64,000 nucleotides of DNA. Source: Gnetum montanum. Lineage: Eukaryota; Streptophyta; Gnetopsida; Gnetales; Gnetaceae. Where the stretch lies: contig MNCI01000569.1 in assembly GCA_015680685.1 (NCBI GenBank), positions 259,246 through 323,245 on the forward strand. The letters are read 5' to 3'. The notes under the pieces are model-generated. The model worked only from the letters and a program-made list of their open reading frames with translations. It made no database searches and was not told where the DNA came from. Numbering within the stretch: position 1 is the first letter of the stretch; the number at the start of each line of letters is the position of its first letter. A program made the position numbers and the translations under genes. Below, in pieces: positions 33,931-44,890 of this stretch.

Positions 33931-35800
33931 CACTTCACTATTCACAACCCTAGTTCTGATACCCATGAACACGAAGTGTTCAACAAGGGAACACAAACAC
34001 ACAATAAGGGCGGACGTTCTGATCGTGATCACGATCGAGCCCGAGACCACTGAAGAGAAGGTAGAAAACATCGTCATGGTGATGGTTCTCCTTTTTCTTC
34101 ACCTTCATCATCATCTTCACCCTCTCTTTCAGTGTCTGAAAACAATCATAGAGAAACCAATCATGAGGATAAGGAAAAAGAAAGTGGAAGTCATCAATGA
34201 GACAATTGAGAATGAAGACAAGGGCACTCTAAAGAATCAAGGCATAGAAGAAGGATGAGTAGGGAACAGCGTAGACACCATAGATGCTATGAATGAGACA
34301 ATCACGAAGAACCCCTACTCACAACTAAAAGCATGCTAGATATAACGAAGGCCGTAAGAGTTCCAACAAGGCATCAAAAGGATAGTAAGATCAAGAGGTT
34401 AGACATGAAAAACATCCCATGATTTGAAGGGGGATACAACAATGATCCTCAAAATCACTTACAAGCATTCCACGATGCATGTGCCTTGCAAAACATAGAA
34501 AACAAATGGCAAAAACTAAAGTTGTTCCCAAGGACACTAGTGAAAGAAGTTGAAAGCTGGTACCGGTCCTTAGAACCGGAATCCATTTGGAGGTAGAGTA
34601 CAATGTTAGAACTGTTCAATGATAAGTACCAAACGTACTCCTGAGTTTCTAACCTATGGAAGCAAATCCATGGATGGAAGCAAGGAAATCATGAACCCTT
34701 GGATGCTGCCATGGGTCACTATTACGCACTGTTACATGATTGCCCTGGCCATGGTTATTCGCAGCAGGATCAACTATGCCATCTTGTGGATGGACTTAGG
34801 CATGAAACAAGAAGAACCCTTGGGAAGTATTCCCAAGGAAGGTTGTTGGAGCTTAGGTCTCATCAAATTCTTAGATTGGTAGAGCAAGTTGTCAAAGAAG
34901 AAGGTGAGCTATGAAAGAGAGAAAGTGAAGAAGAATACAACCGAGATCCTTCCCTCTGAAAAAGGGGAGTGAGATTTTGTGAGGAGGAAGAGGAGTCACC
35001 ACTCGGAGAGATGGTGAATAGGAAAACTTTGTCTCTCCAAAAGTTAACATTAGAAGTATCAGAAAAGGTAGGCCAAATGTGGGACTCCCTGGATGGTAGG
35101 TTTGAAACTCTTCTTAAAATTGTAGAGGAGTCTAGGGAGCGAGGTAGTGACCGCGACAAAAAGAAAAAGAGAGAAGTGGAAAATGCATGTAACAAGGGTA
35201 AGGGAAAAATGGCCATCATAAAAGAGGTTGTGGATTCAGACACAGAAAATGATAGTGGATGTAAGATATGCCAATACAACCATCCTAAGGGATCTTTCCC
35301 AATGATCTCACATCTACAAGAGTCTGGGGTGTATGCAGTCAACCCATGACTAAACAAACGGCAAGCACCCCGACGGTTACCTTATCCCCAAGGTAATCCA
35401 AGGTAGTTCCACCAACTTTCAACATAATATCCAAGTGGAACTCCACCACAACCTGTTGAGTACCATCAACAATGGAAATACCCACAGTCATGGGGGATGC
35501 CACCACCAAGGCAACAATACCCATATCGGTAACCTAACCCATATGGCTACTACATGTAGCATCCAATCTCTCCACGTGACTCTGTTAGTCATGTTACACC
35601 ACAACATCACTACCAAGCCTGTGAGTATTATAGAATTCCTTCTCCTAGGGGAGATAACCCACAAATATACCATAGTTCAAATCCATCTGCAGTTCTCACA
35701 CCAATAGCTCCACTACCACTTACTCCAGCAATGTAAGGGGAACTCCCTACTCAATCGTAGCAATGCAATGCTACAAGGGCTGTAAATACTCAACCCACTA
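33931..35800 (+). pseudogene. N4 gag, C-terminal part
   Basis: Continues N4 gag after N5. A Ser-rich and Arg/His-rich segment (34000-34300) leads to the IKRLDMKNIP block (34390) and the capsid-like domain 34430-34930 (LFPRTLVKEVESWY, LFNDKYQTYS, LCHLVDGLRHETRRTLG). A Lys/Glu-rich stretch follows at 34960-35240. A zinc-knuckle-like CKICQYNHPKGS lies at 35262-35297 (last Cys changed to Ser). The Pro/Gln/Tyr-rich tract runs to 35750. The frame from 34300 to 35340 is interrupted mainly by single stops. Confidence 0.87.
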
Positions 35801-35813
35801 TTGGTTCTAACAA

Positions 35814-38800
35814 TTGTATGAAGAAAAAACCTTTCTTAGAACAAATAGTCCAACCAAGCCCTTACAACCACAAGCGGTTGAACCTCTGAACGCCTCCCCA
35901 TCAAATAAAGCTTTAGAGCTCCCTTTTAACCAAACACCGAGCTCAACGCATACAGTTATGTTAATGCATGCTGTTACTGACTGGATCAAGGTTGGCCACC
36001 TTCCCAGAAAATTCTCTAATGCTAGAAGCCCTCTAATATATCTCCAAATCATTGGGAATGAGCCATGCAAAGCTCTTCTAGATTCAGGTTCTGGAGTCAA
36101 CTTAATATCGCAAGAAATGTATAAAGATTGGAACTTGTCTCAATTAAAGAAGAGTAATATTCACCTAGATTTGGCTGACCAGTCCATCACTGTTCCCTTG
36201 GGATTGGTGGAGGACATCGTCACCACTGTGTGTGGGTGGTCGTACCCAGCTGATTTCCTAGTGATACAAGTGAATAAAGGTAAAGGGGACTTCCCAATAA
36301 TAATGGGAAGGGCATGGCTAAGTACTATAGATGCATGCCTAGAAATCCATGGTCTTTCCCTGGAAATATCTAAGGAGAACACTTTTGGAAAGATTGAGAA
36401 GAAGAAGGTTCCATACATCGCATATAGTGATACAGGGTGCAGTTGCGTGCAGAGATCATGGGTTGTGCAAAGTTTAGCATTACATGCATGCAACTAGTGT
36501 GCATAAAACATTAACATATAAAATTGCCTGTATGCAGCAACCACATAACAAGAAGAAACCCAATGGTTGATAGCTGATCAAGAGAGAAACTCACTAATGT
36601 GCATGGAATTAACTAAGGGAATAACTTGCACTTACATCGAAAGCATAGATGCACTAGAGCAAGTACGCTACCAACTTCCAAGCCTTAACGTTGAAAACAT
36701 CAAATGGGGGAAGTTGGAAATTCCTGAAAAATTAAAACAAGAGCCATTAGAATTAAAACCATTGCCCATTTGTCTGGAATATATGATTCTTGAAAATGGA
36801 AAACCAGTAATCATTAACGTAAGACTTGCTGCCAAACAAAAAGAAAGACTGCTGAAAGTAATAAATAAGTGGTCAAAAGCCTTTTCCTAGTCATATCCCA
36901 AATTAACTAGAATAGATCCTATGATATGCCAGCATAGGATTTACACTGACCCCTCCATGAAACCTTGAAAAAAATTGTAGAGGTGATTGAACCCAAAATT
37001 GAAGCAAGTAGTAAAAGAAGAAATAGAACAACTTCTTAAGGCTGGGTTCATATATCCCATTGTTGATAGCGAATGGGTTAGCCCTCTAGTAATTGTGCCT
37101 AAAAAGGGAGAAAAATGGAGGGTGTGCATGGATTTTAGGCTGCTGAACATGCCAACATTTAAGGATCACTTTCCATTGTCATTCATTGACCAAGTTCTAG
37201 ATACCATAACAGGGCATCGCTATTATAGTTTCCTAGATGGCTATAGTGGACACAACCAAATACAAATAGCCCTAGAAGACCAAGCCAAGACAACGTTCAC
37301 CAGTCCTTGGGGGACGTTTGCATATAAACAAATACCATTTGTTTTGTGTAATGCTCCTACCACATTTCAACGCCTAGTTCTAAGCATATTCCAATAGGAA
37401 ATAGGGAATAGAGTGGAAGTCTTTATGGACGACTTCTCCACCTACGAAACAAGTTTTGATCAATCCTTGGACCAATTAGAGCAAGTGCTAAAAAGATGCG
37501 TAGAAAAAAATATAAGGCTCAATTGGCAGAAAAGCCATTTAATGGTCCAAGAAGGCATAGTACTTGGGCATAAGGTTTCACATGCAAGAATAGAGGTAGA
37601 CCCAGATAAAATTAGGGTTATCCAAGGAATCACCCATCAACCGGAAACTATCAAAGACATTCGATTATTCCTTGGACACACTAGCTACTATAGGAGATTC
37701 ATTGAGAACTTCTCCAAGATTTCCAAATTGTTGTTAGAGCTAGCAAAGAAGGACGTACCTTGTGAGTGGACTAGGGAATGTGAACAAGCATTCCAAACCC
37801 TGAAATGAAAGCTAGTAGAAACTCCCATTTTACAAGCTCCTGACTGATCCAGATCATTTCACATCATGACTGACGCATCCAATTATGCCTTAGGAGCTGT
37901 ACTTACATAGTTAGATGACCAAAAACACCCTTACTACATCCACTATGCAAGTACAAGTATCGTCGATGCACAACTTAACTACACAACTACAAAGAAAGAA
38001 TTAATGGCTATAGTGTTTGCATTGTATAAGTTTAGGCACTATGTGTTAGGCTACAAAGTGTTCATCCACATGGATCATAGTGCAATTCGGTTCCTCATGG
38101 ACAAGCTAACAGTTAGCCCTCATATTATACGGTGGCTAGTAATTCTATAGGAGTTTGATCTAACAATGATCGATTGGAAAGGCACCGAGAACGTAGTTGT
38201 ATATCATTTATCTTGGTTATGATGGGATAGAAAAGAGGATAAATATGTAATGTCTGATCATTTTCCTAATGAAGCCCTCTTTGTTGGTGTAGTGAATAAC
38301 CAACTACCCACGAAGACGAACTGGTATAGTAGCATTCTCACCTATCTCCTTACTCAAAAAACACCATAGGAGCTGGACTTTAGGAAGAAACAACAGCTTC
38401 TTGATAGAGCCAAGTACTTCATGGAGATCAATGGACAACTTTACAAAGTGTGTCCTGAAGGCTTGGTTCGATGGTGCGTGCCCAAGGTAGATCAACTGAG
38501 AGTTCTCCAAGATGCTCATGAGGGCCCTTGTGGGGGTCACTATGTGGGGAGATGAACGAGTATTAAGATCTTGCTTGTAGGATATTACTAGCCAATATTA
38601 TTTTAGGATGCCCATCAATTTGTCTGATCATGTGAGCGTTGTCAACGTGATGGGGGAATGACTGCTAAAATGGAGGGTCCACAACAATGAATTCAACCAT
38701 TAGAACCCTTCGACATTTGGGGAATAGACTTTATGGGGCCCATTACACCAATGTCCAATGGAAAAGCTTACATTATAGTTACCATAGACTATTTTAAAAA

Positions 38801-39570
38801 ATGGGCTGAAGTAGCTGCTATTAAAGACTGCACATCATCTACAACTGCACGATTTGTGAAACAACTAATCGTAAATAGGTTTTGTGTGCCACATGCACTT
38901 ATTTCAGATAATGGAACAGACTTCATAGGGGCAACTTTTTGAAAGTTAATGCAATGCTTAGGGGTTGAACATAAATTGACTACACCTTATCACCTCCAAG
39001 CTAACGGACAAGCTGAGGTCACCAACAGGGAGATCACTAAAATATTGACTAGGACAATTAGCAAGTATAGGCGATATTGGAGTACTAAACTAAATGATGC
39101 TCTTTTGGCATACCGCTCCACTTGGAAACTTCCTATAGGCTACTCTCCTCAAAGTTAGTGTATAGAAACCTTCCAACGCTTTTGATTCAAATCGAGCTTT
39201 GTACACTATCAATGGCTTGTGACCTCCACCTTGACCTTGATCTAGCATAGAAACAAAGGTTGGCAACTTTAAACGTGCTAGACGAAAACTGATTAGCTGC
39301 CCTATCATCAAATGAGTTGTACAAGGCATATAACAAGCAACGTCATGACTTGAAGATTCAAAAGGTTAAGTATCAAGTAGGAGATAAGGTTCTTTACTAG
39401 AACCCCACACATGTGCCACAATGCACAAAATTTCAAACATTGTGGGAAGGACCTTACATTATTCATGCAACCTTTCCTTCAGGGGCCATGACCATATACA
39501 AACCTAAGAGCCCTGATAAGAGATAGTTAGTCAATGTACAACAGACCAAACCCTTCCATGAATTTAGAAT
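35814..39570 (+). pseudogene. N4 pol: protease, RT, RNase H, integrase in one frame with point stops
   Basis: The best-kept pol in the window: every domain lies in the same frame from 35814 to about 39160. Protease: open 227-codon segment with active site ALLDSGSGVNLIS (Asp at 36081) and a flap-end FPIIMGRAWL. RT from 36987: VPKKGEKWRVCMDFRLLN, FLDGYSGHNQI near 37230, catalytic VFMDDFS at about 37416-37433. RNase H 37820-38215: MTDASNYALG, KKELMAIVF, HMDHSAIRF. Integrase: His-His/Cys-Cys zinc site 38513-38650 (H-x-G-P-C-G-G-H, C-E-R-C), catalytic Asp at 38727, Asp at 38907 and Glu at 39015. Stops such as 36498 and 36888 (Trp to TAG) inactivate it. The lineage is Athila/Tat-like; no chromodomain is seen after the integrase. 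Confidence 0.92.
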
Positions 39571-39639
39571 GGCCAGTGCACATAATACCTCTGAGAAGGG
39601 ATGACCCTACTCACTATTTCAAATCTCCTCCTTCCAACT

Positions 39640-41570
39640 CAGTCATGGGGGAGACGACCACCTTTGCTAACCATTCAAGGCCCTCACTACCTTTTTTTTT
39701 TAATTTTTTGTTCTACACATTTTTGTTTTACAAATTTCTTTAATTTTTCTTATTTTTTTGCACCATCGTTTATACTTTCTCATTTCTTTGTGTGACTGTT
39801 TGTTTTTGTTTTTATTTTTTTTCTTTGTTTTTATTTTTATCTTTGTTTTGTTAGATTCATCACCTAATAAGTGGTCTTGATGGTGGTATGAACTATATTC
39901 TATTGATTGCTAATGTTTGATTTTTATCTTTGAGTTATAATGTTGATACTAAGGTATGGTTCTTTTGATATAATAGGCAATGAGTCCACGTCATGCATGC
40001 ATGCATGAATTTCTATGGTCTCTCTTGGCTTGGAACTATATAGTCCCCTTCTGTAATAATAAAACTATTAACGAATTGATGACTAGGCATTTCTCAAACT
40101 AAAGAAGGACTCAAGGACTAAAAAGGGTGTGACTTCAAAGGGATTTGATGCATTTATGCTGGCTATTCTCTTAGGTGCTTGGATGTTTTCTTCTTAAGTT
40201 TTTCTTCCCATTCCGACATTGCTCCATTATCGGGAAGCTGAGCCAATAAAAATAAGTCTTTGCATAGTGTGGTTCTTACGCAAAAAAAAAATAGTGAGAA
40301 TTCAAAGCATATCCCTTAGACAAAATAATCATCTTGGCTATAAGCACTAGTTATGGAACTAAACAAACATGTTCCCTCTAACTAAGGCCCTTTCTTGCTT
40401 CCTACTTCTCCCTTTCTTGTTTTCCTCGGAATGGTGTTGACTCTTTGGCGGAAGCATTCTTGTTACTTCAAGTGGATGGATTAGCCAAGTGTATTAATGC
40501 GAAGTCACTGGATGTGGATTTTTTGAGGCTATATTTGGAATAAGATCTACTCAGTCACATTAACCATAAATACACAAGGGGTTGTACACCACCTTGTTTT
40601 TTGGACTCCATTCCATTCTCTTCTCCCCATCATTCTTTCTCCATTTTCCACTTCATTACCGGTTATATCAATAGTCTATATTTTGGTTGATGGATTGTTT
40701 TCTCTTTGGTGGATTCTTGTGGTTAAGTCTTTAACTCTTGCTTCCAAATGACATTTCCAGAGCCTACAGACTCTGTGAATGTGTGTTTGTCAGGGCATAA
40801 AGGGCATGAGCCTGCTTTGGGGAGGACCCACTGGTATTCCTATTTGGTGCATCAGTTAACTTATTTCTCTTAAACATTTCTACAATCAACATTTGTTTTA
40901 TTCATTCCCATCTCTGACATCCATTTTATCGGCATTGTCATTGTTTCTTTTTCTCCATCTTTCTTATTCCTTTTCTTTTTCCATTCTATCACTACTGGAG
41001 GATCGCTTTTAGTCATGGGGGCCCTGGCCTAATTTTTTCAATTTTTCCTAACCCCTACACCTTGGGTAGTCACCATTATTATATCTCTAGAATCCGTATT
41101 GGCCATATCACAACTCAACCAATGGATCTTACACTGAGGCAAGATGTCAACTATATTGTGATTTACTTATTCTTGCTCATATGTGACTGTGTTGTGTGTG
41201 TAGATGGCAATCATATAGCAATGGATTGGACTTGGAGGAAATACTTAGGATGGACTAGTGCTGGAACAGTTGTGCAAGGAACAAGATTGATGGCATGATT
41301 ATGGATGGACAACAGAAGGTGCAATCTTGGCATCGGTAGCAACACGTCTTCTCCTTTTCTCTCTCTCTTCTTTCTCAGCTGCCAAATAAGGCTGGATGTC
41401 AATTGTGTATAGTGTTCACTCTTGTAGTCATGAACACTAATGTTGTCATGTATTGTAATGTTGATCTGTTCACATGTCATCCCATTCACCATTAGTTGTC
41501 ATTCAAGTCAATAATCCCATACCTTCCCAATATTTTGTAAGGAACTTGAGGATGAGTTTTCATTCAATTA
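39640..41570 (+). other. N4 post-pol non-coding region
   Basis: 1.9 kb without a conserved protein frame. It begins T-rich, then holds the hairpin 40266-40313, the conserved block 40808-40832, the TCATGGGGGCCCTGGC phrase near 41015, and the CACCTTGGGTAGTCACC phrase near 41060. A pyrimidine run lies at 41354-41375. N3 has the same series at 48600-50473. The 41062-41298 frame is not conserved as protein in N3. Confidence 0.75.
40266..40313 (+). promoter_or_regulatory. Conserved hairpin in N4 post-pol region
   Basis: Inner arms TTCTTAC / GTGAGAA pair with one wobble around an A-rich loop. Outer arms AGTGTG / CATATC pair mostly through wobbles. Homologous hairpins in N2 and N3 keep pairing with different bases. 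Confidence 0.55.
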
Positions 41571-41578
41571 TGGGGGTA
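41571..41578 (+). other. Polypurine tract of N4
   Basis: TGGGGGTA directly before the 3' LTR, in the conserved context GATGAGTTTTCATTCA. Confidence 0.85.
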
Positions 41579-42401
41579 TGATGAACCGCAATATCGTGTA
41601 CGCGATATCGCATACACAATATCACATCCACCACACGATATCACATATGCGATATTGCGTCCTACCTCATCTTCTATAAATAAGAGGCAGTGCCCTTGGT
41701 TCAAAGACAATTAAATTTAGACCCTTAGCCAGACTCTTGTAGTTTTGTCATTCTGAAGTTAGAATTATTTCTGTGTGACTGTAGTAGGAGTCATAGAATG
41801 AAAGAATATTTATTTAAGCAATTTGTACTTGAGCACAATTTTGTGTACAACAATAAAGATGAACTTTATGATAAACCTTGCAACATACAAATTAAGCTAA
41901 TTAGTAATTAATGATTTTTTAATGCTTTCCTAGTTAATTAATATCTCTCTCAACCTTCAACCCCCTTAGTTAAATACACTTAGTATGACCAATTCAAGCA
42001 TGCATGTAGCGCTTGGTAACCCAGTAACGATTAGCATTTGGTAATCCCAGCAGCATTGCACTGGTTCAGGATGTGTACAGCAAGTGGGAACGAATATTGG
42101 TGTTAGGAACATTTAGAACTTAGTTAATGAATAGCTAATATAAGTTAGCCACTTAGTTCTCTGTTCCTCTCCTTTATTAGCAGAAGACATAAAAAAATAC
42201 AAAAGCTATAAAAATCATATACCTCAAGCTTACTTAAGCACACAATCGTGACAATACAAGCAAGTTTGGGAAGACAACGATTGATTAACCCTGAGTGTTC
42301 CATTAAGGCACATAAGCACTTGGTCCTTGGTGTTTGACTGGATCATGTGTGAAACGCTCGTATTTGTATGGTTGAGTGTAGGGGTACCTCGCCACTCATC
42401 A
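41579..42401 (+). repeat. 3' LTR of N4
   Basis: 823 bp, TGATGAACC...CTCATCA, with intact TG...CA ends. GATATC array at 41588-41656 (several sites mutated to AATATC or GATATT) and TATA box at 41675. It is one palindrome unit shorter than the 5' LTR. Confidence 0.93.
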
Positions 42402-42406
42402 ACCGC

Positions 42407-44890
42407 CTAGGTCTAAGATAAGAAACAATTGGCGACGTAATACACATGATATTGATACGCTAGTCCCTCAATAGTTTCATGTGGCATATATTCATCCTAA
42501 TGAGTATATACCAGACTTCACCTTTATCCTCCATCAAGATGAACAACTGTGTTGGAAAGACTTAGAAGGTAACATGGTGTTACCTCCTAATCGTTCAGTC
42601 CCAAGCATGCTTCTTCGTGCTCTCTCATGAATTGGCATGCAACACTTACATGTAGAATATGTTGTGCAAGACCATGACTTGAGAGAATACCATCCCATAG
42701 AGGCACAACATCAAAGGGGCTTGCAATAGGAGAGACATCATAAGTCTTTGAAGGGTAAGTGGTCCCAGGATGCTCCACATGTCTTAAGTGAAAATAAGGG
42801 TGGTGAACTTGCCTTAGGAGGTTTTCCATGAAATGATGTTCCTCCCCTTGAATTTGGTCAAGGGGTTGTGTATCAGAACCTTCATTCCACTATTCATAAC
42901 CCAGGTTCTGATACCTAATGGCACAAAAGGTCTAAAAAAGGGACACAAACACATAATAAAGGTGGACATTCTGATTGCAATCGTGATCGAGGTAGAGACC
43001 ATCGAAAAGAAGGTAGTAGACACCATCATGGTGATGGTCCTCCTTCTTCTTCACCTTCATCATCTCCTTCATCCTTTCCTTCAAGATTTGGATGCAGTCA
43101 TAAGGAAAAAGAACATGAGGATAAGGGTAAGCAAAATGAGAGTCATAGACGAAATAGTTGAGAGAGGGGATAAGGGCACTTTATAGAAACACATCATGAA
43201 AGAAGGGAGAGTAGGGAACAACATAGGCATCATAGATTCCACAGACGAGACAATCACGATGAATCCCTACTTGCTACTCGAAGTATGTTAGACATAACTG
43301 AGGCTGTGAGAGTTCTAACAAGGCAACAAAAGGATAGTAGGATCAAGAGGTTAGATATGAACAACATCCCATGATTCGAAAGGCGATACAATGTTGATCC
43401 TCAAAATCACTTACAAGAATTCCATGATACGTGTGCCTTGCAAAACATAGAAAGTGAATGGCAAAAACTTAAGTTGTTCCCACAAACACTAGTTAAAGAA
43501 GTGGAAAGTTGGTACCAGTGCTTAGAACTGAAATCCATTTGTAGGTGGAGTACTATGTTAGAAGTCTTCAATGATAAGTACCAAACGTACTCTCAAGTGT
43601 CTAGCTTACGAAAGAAAATATAAGGATGGAAACAAGGAGGACATGAACCCTTGGATGCTGTCATGTGCTGATACTATGCATTGCTACATCATTGTCCTGG
43701 CCATGGTTATTCGCAAAGGGATGAACTATGCCATCTCATGGATGGGCTTAGGCATGAAACAAGAAGAACCCTTGGGACTTATGCCCAAGGAAGACTATTT
43801 GAGCATAGGTCCCATAAAATTCAAAGAATATTGGAGCAAGTTGTTAAGGAAGAAGGTGAGCTATGGAAGAGAGAAAGTGTGGAAGAGTATAAAAAAGATC
43901 CTTCCCTCCAAAAGAGGGGAGTAAGATTTTGTGAGGATGAAGAAGAGTCACCACTCGAAGAGATGGTGAATAGTAAAACTTTGCCTATCCAAAAGTTGAC
44001 ATTAGAAGTATTCGCAAAGGTAGACCAAATGTGGAACTCCCTAGATAATAGAGTTCAAACTGTTCTCAAAATAGTACAGGAGTCTAGAAAGCAAGGTAGT
44101 GATTGCAAAAAGAGAAAAAAGAGAGAAGCGAAACATGCACGTAGAAAAGGTAAGGGCAAAGTTGCCATCATTGAAGAGGTTGTGGATTCAGATATAGACA
44201 ATGATAGTGGATGCGAGATATGTTAATATGACCATCCTAAAGGATGTTTCCCTATAATCTCACATCTGTAGGAGTCTGGGGTGTATGCACTTAACCCTAG
44301 ATTAAACATATGACAAACACCGCAAAGGTTACCTTATCCCCAAGGTAACCCAAGACAATTCCACCAACTCTTAACATATTATCCAAGTGGAACTCCACCA
44401 CAACCAATTGAGCAATATCAATAGTGGTAGCACCCACAATCATGGGGAATGCCATCACTAAGGCAACAATATCCTTACTAGCAACTTGACCCATATGGAT
44501 ATTACATGCAACACCCAATCTCTCCACGTGACTCTACTAATCACATTACTCCTCAACATCACTACCAAGCTTGAGAGTATCATGGGACTCCCTCTCCCAG
44601 AGGCAATATTTCGCAAGCATATCATCCTTCTCATCCAGTTGCATCTCTTCCACTAATATTGCCATTACCACCTACTCTAGCTATGCAAGGTGAACTCTTT
44701 ACCCAGCCGCAACAACGTAATGTCACAAGGGCCATTAACTCTATTGTTGGTTCTGACAACCGCATGAAGAAAAGATCTTTCTTTAGAACCAACAGTCCAA
44801 CCAAGCCCTTGTAATCACAAGCGGCTAATTCTTTAGACACCTTAGTATCAATCAAAATTTCAGAGCCCCCTTCAAGCCAAACACTGCACT
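42407..44890 (+). pseudogene. N3 gag, main part
   Basis: Continues from 22631 across N4. Blocks: YIHPNEYIPDFTFIL (42488), HHHGDGPPSSSPSS (43030), capsid-like domain 43390-43870 with LEVFNDKYQTYS and the 181-codon open segment 43681-44226 (LCHLMDGLRHETRRTLG, then Lys/Glu-rich). The zinc-knuckle-like CEIC...DHPKGC is at 44215-44250 with one stop, then the Pro/Gln/Tyr-rich part to 44720. An uninterrupted counterpart of the N5 insertion site is at 42871-42890. Confidence 0.87.

Larger units (their letters stand above)
22632..42401 (+). mobile_element. Element N4: complete gypsy element with the best-preserved pol, interrupted by N5
   Basis: The 5' LTR is 22632-23470 and the 3' LTR 41579-42401, both with GATATC arrays, TATAAATAAG and the GACCCTTAGCCAGACTCTTG phrase. 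Target duplication ATCGC (22627-22631) / ACCGC (42402-42406) has one transition, and N3 gag re-joins across it. Internal order: primer-binding site 23471-23489, gag 23615-24124 and 33931-35800, pol 35814-39570, post-pol region 39640-41570, polypurine tract 41571-41578. Without N5 it is about 10 kb. Confidence 0.95.

Noticed and set aside
41062-41298. Env-like gene after pol in N4
   Set aside because: The frame is not conserved in N3 at the equivalent position and has no clear signal peptide plus membrane anchor layout.
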